Shown: positions 28,301-39,879 of the stretch, one piece after another | How the letters are laid out: each line of letters starts with the position of its first letter | Numbering within the stretch: position 1 is the first letter of the stretch | Source of the DNA: Paragordius varius | Lineage: Eukaryota; Nematomorpha | Assembly: GCA_964247055.1 (NCBI GenBank) | Contig: OZ176052.1 | Coordinates: 8,184,001-8,248,000, forward strand | Length of the DNA: 64,000 nucleotides | Direction of reading: 5' to 3' | Position numbers and translations under genes: made by a program | Notes under the pieces: model-generated | Seen by the model: the letters and a program-made list of their open reading frames with translations, nothing else | Told to the model about the DNA's origin: nothing | Databases searched by the model: none

Positions 28301-31300
28301 CAAGCAATACGCCTTTGAAAACACAACTTGGAATGAATGGAGAAAATTCACCCATTATTAATGGTATAAAACTGTTATTATCGTTGTTTTACCTAACTAA
28401 TATGTTAATTATATATAGTTTTCAGTTTTGGTTTATATGTGCCTAATTCAATATAGAATTAACCATTTTCTATGGTGAAACTACCGTAGTGAGTTATATT
28501 ATATTTAAACTGTTATTTAATCCTAGATAATCTTCGTATAAATATGGCAGCACTGACCGCCGCAGCATATTCAATGGGCAGTACGGTTTTAGACACGAAT
28601 GCTAGAAAAAATGGTGGGATCATTTTTTTAAGTCTTTTGCATTTAATTATCTTTATATTTTGGAATCGAAAGTTTAATAGCTAAATTTCTGGTTAAATAT
28701 ATAAATGATATCATTATAAAATTTACTGAGTTTTTTTAAAATTAAATTGTCATATTTTGATGCATTTAGGGAATAATTGTACGCCGAATTCTTTGGACTC
28801 ATTGGTTGGAAGTATGCAATCGATAAATATCAATAACAACAATAATAATAATAATATTAATGAAGGTATTAATGCAATTAGCCTTAATAGCATTAATTTG
28901 GCGCAATTATACCAACTGCAACATAACCTTACAAGTGGACCTATACTTAGTCCAAGCGAACGTTTAAAACACATTTACTATACTTTCTATATATTTTTCT
29001 TAAATAACAGTTTAAGCAATTTAATTGTTTAAAAAGAATTTTTAACGTTTTTCATCAAATATGCTCCTAATTTTTGAAAGAGCGCTAAATTTAATTATTT
29101 GATAAAATAAGAATCAAAATTGTCTATGTGTATTATTTATTGTTAAAATCATTTGTTCAACATTTATTATTTCATACATTTTCAATACCAAAAACTACAA
29201 ATTTGACTCGCCTAGTTTTATGGATGTCCAAAATTAAAAATATTCATAGATATACTAATTTTTTATTAATATAAAAGACACAGCATATTAACTTAACTTA
29301 TTCGCAAAGCTTTACTTACCTATTATATACCATTTACAATTCAAATTCACACTTGAACAATTCAAATTTACACTAAAATAAATTATGTGTTTTCGGGTTA
29401 ATATAACCATCATTAATATGAAATATTACTGCATAGCTTATTATTTTTTCAGCATTATACTAATTTTAAACAGAATTTTATATTTTAAAAATATTAAAAT
29501 ATAAAGGTAATTTTTAATCTTAAAAAACACATTATAAGGGTGAATTTAAATTGTTCAAGGGTGAGTTTGAACTGTAAATGGTATATTTAGCTTTTTTATA
29601 GCGAAAACATTACCATTTATGACTTAAAATCCTCACAGAAACCGGTACGCCTTCCGAGCTCATGGTTAATGGACAAGTACAAAACCCATTGATTTTAAAT
29701 ACATTTCCTCAACATTTGTTATCTGCGCATCAACAATTCGTACCTCAAGCTTTTCAAAACCCCATTCAATTTTGTAATATGTCATTGGATAATTCTGCAT
29801 TACAAACGCCCAATCAAAGCAACTTAAATACTAATATCAATCATAATAATAATGCTGATAATGGCAATCTTACACTTGGTACCGATTCAATATGGATGAA
29901 TGCTAATGCATTTTGGGCAAATGCTACAAGTTGATTATTACCTATTTTATCTATCACATCTAGTCAATATCCAACTACTAAGTTTTATCTCGGATTCATT
30001 TATTTAATTTGTTTTTTTGATTAAATATTCAAACTTTCTATCTCATTTGAATTATGATTAAAAAATTAAATAACACTATTTTTTATTCTGATATTATATT
30101 AAATAGCCTTCGTATAAATATTATGTAAATAGGGATATAATATTTAAATGTAATACACTTTTTAAAGACATGAAAATATTTTTAATTTCAGTTAAATAAA
30201 TAGGCGATGTCCTAATGTTGTTGTTGTTTAACATTAAGCATTGATGGTGCCTCATCGTAAGCTATCCAACTTTAAAAACAATAATTTAGGGATGTTTTAA
30301 TATGTTTTCTTCATATGCCTTAAAATTTTTGCTTGAAAAGTTTTAACTCAAATAAAATTATTTCTAGATTCTGCGCTTTTCCACAAATTATCAAATGCGA
30401 ATTTTTTAATGTCACCAAATTCGTTTCCGAAAACAGGCGAGGAGCATAAATTAATGCAATATTTAAGTCCATCAGCATCTGTTTCGTTAATGGCTAATTG
30501 GGGAAAAAGTCATAAAAAGTAATCTAACTTATAATTTGTTAAACTAATGCGTTATAAACTTGAAAGACTGTTACGATATCCCGAAATTAGTTAAATAATA
30601 AAAGAGATATATATAAATAAATGTAATAGGGAATATCATAATAGCAGCCAACCAAAAAGTAAATTGTTGGAGGATTTCCGTAACAATCGGTTTGCCAATT
30701 TGCAATTGACAGATCTTTCGAATCACATTGTGGAATTTTCTCAAGACCAACATGGATCAAGGTATGTTTGACATCATTATATAATGACTAAATTAATTAG
30801 CTTTTAAAATATCGAAAGTAAAATTTAATGAAATTCCATGGTATATCGATACGAAAATATATGCAATTATCCGTTCTTTTATCAAAATTCAAATCATTAA
30901 ATTAGATTTATACAGCAAAAGCTGGAACGAGCCAATGAATCTGAATCGACTTTGGTATTTGATGAAATTATACCCAATGTTCAAAATCTTATGACCGATG
31001 TCTTCGGGAATTATGTCATACAAAAATTTTTTGAGTTTGGTTTACCTAAACATAAGAGCGTGCTTGCTGCAAAAATTAAAAGTAATGTGGTTACTTTGTC
31101 ACTTCAAATGTATGGGTGTCGAGTCATACAAAAGGCTATTGAATGCATTGATCAAGAAGATCAGGTTTAGTTTTATATACAATTATTGATAATTTAATTT
31201 ATATTTTGCAGAAAAGTTTTTTGCATGATCAATATAGGGGTGGTAAAGCAATATTTAACATTAAAATTGTATAATATATTATATAGATGGATATTTTGGC

Positions 31301-32807
31301 CGAACTTCATGGGCATGTTTTACAATGCGTTAAAGATCAAAATGGGAATCATGTTGTTCAAAAATGTATTGAATGTATTGATCCTAAGTCCTTAAATTTT
31401 ATTATTGAAGCTTTTAAAGAACAGGTAATTAATTATATTTGCACATGTTTAAAAACGATCTAATATATAATATAATAAAATTAAAATCCACCTACGTATG
31501 TTATTTCATTATTAAATACCACAAACTATTAGTCTTTCTGAGATTACGTAAAGCCACTTTTATAGTTTTTTATTAATGCCAACCCACACTGTAAACGAAA
31601 TCGTTCATAGCTATACTATATCATGCCAATTTTTATTATCCCATTTTTAAAGGTTTATCCACTCTCAATACATCCATATGGATGCCGAGTTATACAGCGC
31701 CTTTTAGAGCATTGCTCCACCGAACAAGTAGCACCCTTGTTGGAGGAAATGTTTGCTGCAATCGAACCCTTAGTCTTGGATCAGTATGGAAATTATGTTA
31801 TACAGCATATACTGGAACACGGTTTACCCGAACAAAAAAATATTATTGTGGATGCGCTTAAGGGTAATTTCATAGCACTAAGTCAACACAAATTTGCTAG
31901 TAACGTTGTTGAGAAATGTGTAATAAATGCGACAGAAAAACAACGAGCCGATATTATCGATGAGATTTGCTTGTCTTATCAAGACATGAAAAGCGCCAAA
32001 CCCAATGTTAATAGCGGCAACAATTTGAGCCTATTTAATCAAGCATCAAACAGTAGCGCAGTTGTACCCCTTATAACAATGATAAAGGATCAATTTGCCA
32101 ACTATGTCGTACAAAAAATACTTGAAACAGCTAATGAAACTCAACGAAAAACTATTTTGCAAACGTTGAGACCTCATTTACATACTCTTCGGAAATATAC
32201 GTATGGAAAACATGTTTTAAGCCGACTTGAAAAATATTTGGTGACATCCGCGTCCACTTTTGCACCATTACCGTCACATCATGGAGCCATGAATGGTTGT
32301 ACAGTGTTTAATGAGTGTGATAATATTATTAATATTATTACTTCGAATCAGATATCGAATGGTTTGCACACTATAATTAACGATGGAACCATTGTTGTAA
32401 GCAGTTACAAGAATGTGACCAATGCGAATATAATAAATGCCAACAACTTCAAAAATGATATTAACGAGGTTAGGCACAACAATAATACTTTTATAAATGT
32501 TGAGAAGTTGGATCCTAAAATGGAGATTAATGCAGTAAATAATCATGTTTCTCTATCAAAAAGGCAAAATGGATGTGTGAATGGAGGACATTTGACTCCC
32601 AGTAAATTGTGTCATGATGATATGATGGCTCTGTATCAATGTCCAACGCTAGAAAATACCATCCTTGTTAATAATACTGAATACCCATCTGCCTCAGCTA
32701 ATACTTTTAGCTCGAATGTTTCAAAAAATGTCGGAGAAAGCGAGCAATCTTGCCTCGGAATAACGTTTGGTGGAATGTTCCCCGATATAGGAATTACACC
32801 TCATTAG
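13330..32807 (+). CDS. pum: Pumilio-family RNA-binding translational repressor, 17 exons
   Basis: PUM proteins bind UGUANAUA in mRNA 3' UTRs and repress translation or promote decay. Exons: 13330-13539, 19346-19411, 22267-22576, 25124-25299, 25379-25461, 25531-26881, 26981-27194, 27717-27902, 28097-28363, 28527-28613, 28770-about 28961, 29639-29929, 30368-30518, 30645-30761, 30906-31164, 31287-31424 and 31653-32807. All phases agree and the joined frame codes about 1750 residues. The N-terminal part keeps animal PUM signatures: [21 protein letters not shown] and VSMAEYVL. The middle is Ser/Asn/Gln-rich, with [11 protein letters not shown]. The PUF domain has eight repeats with base-contact sets matching human PUM: SRFIQ, NYVIQ, CRVIQ, NHVVQ, CRVIQ, NYVIQ, SNVVE, NYVVQ. 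Oddities: about 28 extra residues between repeats 7 and 8, and an Asn-rich tail of about 188 residues after the domain. The donor of exon 11 is ambiguous (28934, 28949 or 28961), and more 5' exons could exist. Confidence 0.93.
15075..15600. repeat. Family B repeat copy in Pumilio intron 1
   Basis: It starts at ACTTGGATACAACATTGGGG and ends near AGTCTGGGCTCCCTAGATAC followed by CCCAATTTGAAT. The outer 40 bp on each side are inverted matches (TTGGGGTCTTTGGGGACCCC against TTGGGGTATCTAGGGAGCCC). Related copies are at 40335-40805 and 50713-51240. No ORF of its own. Confidence 0.6.
18535..19040. mobile_element. piggyBac-like MITE (506 bp) with TTAA at both ends
   Basis: TTAA lies directly outside both ends (18531-18534 and 19041-19044). 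Ends read CACTTAATGACC and, on the other strand, CAATCATGAC. Inside them a second inverted pair, ATGACATTTTGGGG, follows. A 504-bp relative with the same structure lies at 56478-56981. TTAA target duplication is the hallmark of piggyBac insertion; no transposase is present. Confidence 0.7.
19412..22266 (+). other. Pumilio intron 2 (2.9 kb)
   Basis: Donor CAG|GTAACA and acceptor TGATAG|ATCCC, phase 0. It contains a hAT MITE at 19444-19936. The rest (19945-22266) is AT-rich with no recognisable gene; the 79-codon minus-strand frame at 21087-21326 and the 65-codon frame at 21883-22080 do not resemble proteins I know. Confidence 0.55.
19444..19936. mobile_element. hAT MITE (493 bp) with perfect 8-bp TSD
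   Basis: Ends are CAGTGATACTCA and the inverted match of CAGCGATACTCAAACCACGG. AATTAAAC flanks both ends (19436-19443 and 19937-19944). No coding capacity. It lies only 32 bp after the exon 2 donor without disturbing it. Confidence 0.85.
22737..22980. mobile_element. hAT MITE (244 bp)
   Basis: Ends are CAGGGATGTCCAGCATGC and the inverted match of CAGGAGTGTTGAACAT. Flanking 8-mers are GTCTAGAG and GGCTAGAG, a duplication with one change. The interior (GTAAAATTGATATTTCT, then TTGTTATATTGTATTTG) recurs near 56040 and 62120, so these belong to one family. Confidence 0.75.
24589..24855. mobile_element. hAT MITE (267 bp) with perfect 8-bp TSD
   Basis: TACTAGAT flanks both ends (24581-24588 and 24856-24863). 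The left end reads CAAGTGTGTCCAACAC (usual CAG changed to CAA) and the right end closes with GATACCCCTG. The 84-codon frame across it is spurious. Confidence 0.8.
29328..29583. mobile_element. Family T1 element in Pumilio intron 11 (tandem-unit TIRs)
   Basis: Ends are TACCATTTACAATTCAAATT and the inverted match of TACCATTTACAGTTCAAAC, each flanked by TA (TA|TACC and GGTA|TA). Inside each end lie about two 21-bp units of GGGTGAATTTGAATTGTTCA type. The central ~130 bp (TTATGTGTTTTCGGGTTAAT) is shared with copies at 55469 and 61337. No ORF. Confidence 0.75.
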
Positions 32808-34874
32808 CAATTTTAATTAAAACAAAATAAAATTTCATGGGCAAAAAACATTACAATATCTTTAAATGGACGTCAAAATTTACCCTTGTCTCTTTTATCA
32901 GACGATATATCTTACCAACTCTTTACTGTATTTAATGTTTTCCACCTTTAATGATTTGATTAATTAAAGGTTTTAATGATTTTTTAGTTATATTTTTAAC
33001 CAGTTTATATTTTTAATGATTTTGTACACAATTGTATTTATTCTTTAATCTTGTTTTTACTTAAAAGAATACTGTCAACATGATATATCCTTTCATTTTT
33101 AGTCATAATTACAAAAATCATCAAATATAAAATTTTCAAAGTATGGTTTACATTGGCTCATTTATAGCAACCAATATCTTTTATTTTTTTGTGTAACTTC
33201 CTTTGTTTAACACAAATATAACTATTTGTATCGTGTCTGTTATCAGCCACTCGATTCAAGTGTATTTATCAAATATGTTAAAAAGTGATATCAATCCAAA
33301 GGTTTTTCCAAAGACTAATATTCTCATCATGTATTTGGTGCTAGAAAACAACTGTAAAACCTTAAAAACTTTTTGAAAGTACCTGCATGCATCAAAAAAT
33401 TACAACTCAATGATATTGCACAAAGTATTCCTCTTCAAAATATATTTTACAAATAATCCTTGCATATAATTTGACAAAAAATATCACAACCCATCGATAA
33501 TTTTGCTCCTATCTATAATGATAATTTAGATTTTCGATTTAAAAAAAGCAAGTGTGATTACAATAGATGTTGGACCCAAAATATCAAATACAAAAAATTG
33601 TAACAAAATCAAAATTCCAATCTTTATTGGCATTTATATATTTTTGACCTGTGGTTTATATAATTAATATATCATTGCTACAAAACACATCATCATTTAT
33701 CAAATATTTTATATGTATTTGTAAAAATCAATTATCCAAAATGATTTTTCTCACATTTTTTGATACTTTTTTTATCCGTTTATATGTAATCAATAATTTA
33801 AGGTTTAAAAAAATGTTTATAAAATTACTTAATTATTTTACCGTCATATTTAGTTTCGAAAGTTATATCGTACGATATTACGAAAAAAGCACAAGGCTAT
33901 TTTAAATTATATCAATGTTTTTTAAGTTACAAAAAGTCCTTTATATGTTTTAAAACATATCAATTTGGTAATATCATGGCTTATTATACATCATAATAGT
34001 TAAAGTCATTCTTATATATATTTCTAAGTTTTATCATTATTTAATTAGGTAAATATATTGCATTAAAAATGATGGATATTTTAGTTTCGTCAAATTATTT
34101 AATCACAAATCTAAATCAAAATTGTATTTTTATATATAAATATACCTAAATTGTAAAATGTAACAAAAAATATTTTGCACACAACTGTATAAAAAATATA
34201 AATTTGTACATTTACGAATTTTAATTATATATTATCATCTATCATCTAAATTACATCATTTTATTTTTTGGTAAAATAATATATTAATTGTAATTAAACA
34301 TATATAGCAGATCAACTCAATGTGGACAAATTTTAGTTTCAATAAATATATGCTTTCTAATTCATTATTTCTCTATCACCTGCATTTGTTTGGAGAAAAG
34401 CTCTAAACTTACGCTATTATAAAAAAATTTTTTTGGCATATTAAAGGATATGAAATTCAGTAAATGTGAGGAAAGCTACTGTTTCTTTTCATTTATATCG
34501 GTATTGTTCAACTTTCTGAGCGTTTAGGTAAGAGCACGCGCTTGATCAAAAATTTGACTAGCCTCACATATATTTAACATGTATGGAAGCAAAACTCTAA
34601 TATAGTTAAAATTGTCTTACATATAATTTTTTAGATATTAACAAACGTATCAAAAGGCGTATTATATATTGAAATGTCGCTATGATATTATAAATATACA
34701 AGCTGTGCCTTGTGGCGTCTCGCTGTACTTATAAGGGTTGATATATTTTTTGACAATAAACTGGGGACAAAAACACTGGTGCAAAAAAGATTAATAGACA
34801 ATTTAATTCTTAATTTCATCATCCTTCTACTGGTTCTTCTTTTGTTCAATTTATCCAAATTGGTGCGGCTCGGG
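32808..34874 (+). other. Pumilio 3' flank, probable 3' UTR then intergenic
   Basis: Long AT-rich stretch with no gene. AATAAA occurs at 32826-32831, very close to the stop codon, and other AATAAA-like strings follow further on, so the true poly(A) site is not decided. I found no TGTANATA match on the sense strand here, in contrast to the 5' leader. Confidence 0.4.
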
Positions 34875-34992
34875 TTTATGCGTAAAGTGACCAGATTTTT
34901 TGAAGAAAAAAGCGGGACAAATCTGAGAAAGGGGGGCATGGGGGGTCCAACCAAAAATTTTTATAAAAAAAATTTATTGTAATATTTATTTA

Positions 34993-36046
34993 TACCATTT
35001 CCCAGTCTAAATAAACGTTTTCCCAGTCAATCGAAACATTTTCCCAATCAATCGAAACGTTTTCCCAGTCAATCGAAACGTTTTCCCAGTCAATCGAAAC
35101 ATTTTCCCAGTCAATCGAAACATTTTCCCAGTCAATCGAAACGTTTTCCTAGCCAATCGTAACATTTTCCCAGTCAATCCAAACGTTTTCCCAGTCAATA
35201 AAAACATTTTCCCAATCAATAAAAACGTTTTCCCAGTCAATAAAAACGGTTTTATTTTTGATGGTAAATATTAAAACAAGACATAAAATTAACATTTAAC
35301 CATTATCAGGGTAATATTAGGATATTATTTTTCATGAAAAAACAATTATTGAATTGTAATTTGAGATGTTATTAAGATTTTTTTATTATATTAATGGTTC
35401 GCATTAATATTTACCGAACCCTTCAAAATTTAAAACATGTCAAGTTTTTCCATAAAAATACTGTCGGAAAAAATATCTAAATTTAAAAATATTTAATAAG
35501 ATATTTGACTAAAACAGAGGTGTCCAAATGGCTTCGCGGGCCACATTACTCAAACACGGCGTTCCGCATTCGATATATTACATAAATAATTTTTCGATTA
35601 GACATAAGACTGTAAAATACAAAAATTTAGCAATTTTTTTAATTTGTTACCAATTTACTAGCCTCATTCAGAGTAATTCGTAAGAAATATGAATATTACT
35701 AAGATTTTGTGGGCATATTTTTATGGATTTCTAAATATTCGGTTTCTATAAAAAAATAATGTCATATTACGCTGATAATGGTTAAAAGTTATTTTTATGT
35801 CTTGTTTTGATATTTACCATCAAAAATAAAACCGTTTTTATTGATTGGGAAAACGTTTTTATTGATTGGGAAAATGTTTTTATTGACTGGGAAAACGTTT
35901 GGATTGACTGGGAAAATGTTTCGATTGACTGGGAAAATGTTTCGATTGGCTGGGAAAACGTTTCGATTGACTGGGAAAACGTTTCGATTGACTGGGAAAA
36001 CGTTTCGATTGACTGGGAAAATGTTTCGATTGACTGGGAAATGGTA
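34993..36046. mobile_element. Family T2 element: arms are arrays of a 21-bp unit
   Basis: It starts TACCATTTCCCAGTCTAAAT and ends with the inverted TACCATTTCCCAGTC, with TA outside each end. The left arm has about 12 head-to-tail units of CCCAGTCAATCGAAACGTTT-type, 21 bp each (about 34999-35250); the right arm has about 10-11 in inverse order (about 35830-36040). The inverted match continues inward for about 60 bp (ATTTTTGATGGTAAATATTA). The centre holds a hAT-like fragment (CAGAGGTGTCCAAATGG at 35515). Open frames of 76-87 codons in several phases are a by-product of the stop-free 21-bp unit. No transposase. Confidence 0.85.
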
Positions 36047-36489
36047 TATTTTTAACACAAATACATTATAAATATTTATAAATACTAGCGTAAATCTCGT
36101 GCTGCTACGCAGCCCGAGGAAGTCCTTCGGACTTCTGGGGGGTGGAAAAATGGCATTTTAAAGGGGGGCGGGTAAAAAAGGGGACTAATTTAAAAAACGA
36201 GACGACTATGTTCGGCGCAATCGAAAATAAGTAAACAAAAATCATATTTGAAATTGAATGATCCAACACGTTCACCGCAAATTGCGTCAAAAACACGATT
36301 TTTGTGGACTTCTGTTTACAAAAAAAACCCCGTTTCTCACACGGGGTGGGCCCTAACTGAGGGCCTATTTCAAAAAAAGGGTGAAGCTATTGTCGGGACT
36401 TTATTAATGATTATATTTTTTCGATATTTGGATTTGATTGGGTCTACCGGTTTTCCGGTACCAGATCACAAAGCCAGCATTTTCCATTT
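36047..36489. other. hAT 3' non-coding part
   Basis: Between the T2 insertion and the hAT transposase C-terminus. It contains GTCCTTCGGACTTCTGGGGG and other less AT-rich strings. The 126-codon plus-strand frame at 36248-36628 overlaps the transposase in antisense and is not supported. Confidence 0.4.
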
Positions 36490-38282
36490 TTATAAATATA
36501 TAGATTTTATTTTTTGGTATATTTTTTTATTTGAGGGAATGCGTTTTAGCAGATTGTCATCCTTTTTTAAAAGTATGGCCTTTAAAGTTTCGACATGTAA
36601 ATTTGATTTTTCCGATGTCCACACCTGATTTAGTGTGGAAAAAACGCGCTCAGTAGCAGCGTTGGTTTTAGGTAAAGATAGTGCCAATTCCACAATTTTT
36701 AAAATATGGAACATACTTTGTTTCAAAATGATGAAATATTTCTAACAATTTCTTATCTACTGTATTTTTTGTAGTCCATAATTTAAGTTTGTCATTATTA
36801 ATATATATTTTTAACTCTTCAGAAAAAGGATCATTTTCTGAAAGATTACTTTTTGGGAATTTTCGGAAGATGCAGATGTAGTCAAATGATTTTTAATCAT
36901 CGCACCAATTAAATTCTGGTTTTAATGATATCCAATGATCATTGGCACCGTCCAGTCTTCCAAATAATCTTTCCAGTTTGTATAAAACATTTTTATATGG
37001 TACAGGATATCTTGGCGATTTATTAAGCTTTGTTTTTCTAAATTATTTATTATATTGCGGATGGTTAATGGTATAAAATTATTTTCTAACCGTTCTTTAC
37101 ATTGGAATTTTAGGTTACCAACTTCATTGGCTCTTTGATTGCTAAAATTTTGTCACCTACCAATTCAATAATATTTTGAAAGAGAGAAGCTTGCTTATGT
37201 AGGAATAACTATATTTTCGAAGAATCACTTTCAATAAACTTTTCGAAAGTTGTAGGACATTTGTCCTGTGATAAAAATAGGATATTAAAGGATCATACAT
37301 TATAAAATTCTTTCAATAGCTGGCAGAAGAGCTAACCAACGAGTTTTACAATATCCAAGCCTTTTTTGATAATAACCTCTGCATTTTCACAGATTAAGCG
37401 TTTCAACGCGTACCGTGTATATATAAAAATAGGAATGTATTTTAACAACTACATTTTCCATATCTAGGGATATCAAATCAGCAGCTTTTTGAATAGCGTT
37501 GTGTAATATATGTGCACACCCAGCGCCAATAATGTTTTGATTAAGATTATCTGCTAATTTATGAAAAATATTTTTGTTCCCCTTCTTGCTTTTCCACCGA
37601 AGTTCGTATTGGTGTTGTCAGCGCAATATGCGATGATTTGGTTTTTTAAATTATTTTTTTCTAGAATATTCATTATTGAAGTAAAAATTATGTCGGAATT
37701 TTCACCGAGAGAAATAAAACTAAAATTTAATTTCTACTCCGGTTTCTGGATAAAAATATCTTATTAAAGTGGAAATAATTTTGTTTCCATGTGATTTGAT
37801 GCAGCAGAGTATAGCGATGTGAAATTAATTTTCAGCAAATCTTTTTGTATTTCAGAAAATGCATGTGGCGAAAGGACATTGCACACAATGACTTCAGCCT
37901 TTGTGCGGGCACATGTAAATTTTTTATTGAATAAGGTGCCAATAATCTGTGAGGTACAATCCATAGATCTAAAGGAATGATTGTGATTAACCGCGTGAAA
38001 AGATAAAACGCCTTCGGCTAGTGCTAAATTCTTTTCTTCCTAATCAAAAGCGGTTTTTCGATAAAAATCGCTCATTTTGTAAGAGGATGCCGCCACATCT
38101 AAACAATTTTTATGTTTCTATGTTTTCATATGCTTTGTAATATCATGCTTGCCGCCATGTGCTAGGGTGAATTCCCCCTCGCATAAAGAACATTTAATAA
38201 ATGATTCATTCTTCGTTTTTTTGAAAAAATGAAATTCTTTGATTAATTCATTGTTGAATTAATAACCTCTTTTTGTACTCAT
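36490..38282 (-). pseudogene. hAT transposase pseudogene (BED finger to dimerisation motif)
   Basis: On the minus strand an N-terminal zinc finger of BED type is readable near 38210 (KCSLCEGEFTLAHGGK, then HMKT.KH). A middle part reads CARTKAEVIVCNVLSPHAF and LYSAASNHMETKLFPL near 37800-37900. The classic hAT C-terminal dimerisation motif follows at 36700-36600 (LSLPKTNAATERVFSTLN, then VETLKAILLKK). Several stops and frame changes break it; an in-frame stop follows the seventh codon after the likely ATG at 38282, another follows the finger. It belongs to the ZBED5-like branch of hAT transposases. Confidence 0.8.
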
Positions 38283-38751
38283 ATTTTTTTACTAATATTA
38301 GTTAAAAAAAATATTACCTTAATTTTATGGAGTAAACGTATAAGCTACCGATTTTTGGTATTAATTTGTCTTTTTGATAAGGTTGGCAGGTAATATAACT
38401 AAAATATTAGTATAAAAGTAAATTTTATTACCTTAATTTTTTGAAGTTATATAAGCTACCGATTTGTGGTATTAATTAGTCTTTTTAATAATGTTGGTAG
38501 TAAGAGTAGATGATCTAAATTTGAAAAAAATAATAAAAAATTGTAATTTAAAATTGATATAGATTTTAAAGATAACTAAAATGATAAAAAATTTAAACGA
38601 ATAAAAAAAATAAATTTTTAATAAAAAACTTAAATGTATTTAAAAAAAATTATTTTTTATATAATCTTGAAAAAGCGGGCCATTTCAAAAACGTAGCGGG
38701 ACGCGGGACAAAGTGTGAAAAAGCGGGACGTCTGGTTACCTTATTTATGCG

Positions 38752-39879
38752 GAAGAATCCGTGAGACTATAGAGGACTTTTTGCGAGGAAGCACATATTT
38801 ATATTATATTTATGATAAAAAAACTTGTATTTGTGCAATTATGATTTTTTAGAATAGGAGTGGTTGCGCCCAAGCACTACCTTATAAATAGAGGCAAGGA
38901 ACATTTATAATGTGTACCCGGGCATTTATGAATTAATATTGGCCTAAAGATTTTTAGAAAAGTGTCTCTGAACACCCTGAATTTACTATTTTCAAACATG
39001 GTGATATTTACGGGTATTAATTCTTTTGCCCAATGCATTCTATGGGCGATTTCACGCTTTATAATTTAGCACAACGACAATATTTGATTTTGATTCAATC
39101 AAAAAGGGTGTATTTTTGATCATATTTTATTTTTAATATTTTGGTCAATTTATTAATAACTTTTGAAGGAAAAAATTATTTTATGCCTTATGTTAATGGC
39201 ATTTTTTGGATTCCAAGAGACAAAAAATTTGCTTTATATTAATTTTTATATTACTATATGATTTAGTTACAACATAAATTTTTTTAAGGGATGATGTTTT
39301 AACTTAACTATTTTTTATTACGCGTCGACCTGAATCAGTCTAAACGATAGAGTTTGTATTGAAAGCAAGACTTTGTCAAATGCATTTTCAAACAAAACGT
39401 AAATGACTATTATTGAAATAAAATGGAATCGCAGGTTTTCCGAATATTATTTAAAATTATGATTTTTTGGCTCAGCAGGGTTTATTACACAATTTTAACT
39501 AAAATATGCCCCCTCATATAGTTACATTGCAGTATTCCGGAAGACATGCCATTCAAATTTATTGACCACCATTTACATTTCCATCATCAACGCTTTTATT
39601 CATAAATTGTTGTTGTTTCGACGAAAACGCAGCGCATGACAAGGTATAGCCGGTCAATAGAATCGAGTATAATAATATTGGTTATTTGCTTTAATTGTGG
39701 AGTATCTTTTAAAAATAACTAAAAGAAATTGATAATCCACTGTTTAATAACTAAAATTTAGCAAAGAAATTACAGGTTACTTTGGAAAAAAGACATCATA
39801 ATCTCAATCATTTAGTTTATATATCAAAATTATTAAATATAATTTAGCGTTTTTTTTTATTTTTTATTAAACATTATAT
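38752..39879. other. Intergenic, no gene seen
   Basis: AT-rich stretch between the hAT target duplication and the family A repeats. A short AAACGCAGCGCATGACAAGG string near 39630 stands out by composition but has no assignable function. Confidence 0.35.

Larger units (their letters stand above)
34883..38743 (-). mobile_element. Decayed hAT transposon with 8-bp TSD, carrying a T2 insertion
   Basis: TTTATGCG flanks both ends (34875-34882 and 38744-38751). The termini TAAAGTGACCAGA (left) and TAAGGTAACCAGA (right, other strand) are inverted matches, followed by GCGGGAC-rich sub-terminal sequence on both sides. The transposase remnant lies at 38282-36490 on the minus strand. The family T2 element at 34993-36046 is inserted near the left end, downstream of the transposase. 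Confidence 0.85.

Noticed and set aside
35014-35250. CRISPR-like array of 21-bp repeats
   Set aside because: Units are directly contiguous with no spacers, the array has an inverted partner at 35830-36040, and the context is eukaryotic.
35007-36071. Several open frames of 76-87 codons with repeated LTGKMFRLTGK- or VNRNVFPVNRN-like peptides
   Set aside because: They arise in multiple phases and on both strands because a 21-bp unit is a multiple of three and happens to lack stops; no start context or non-repetitive part supports a protein.
36248-36628. 126-codon plus-strand frame
   Set aside because: It is antisense to the hAT transposase dimerisation motif, which is clearly the real coding remnant.
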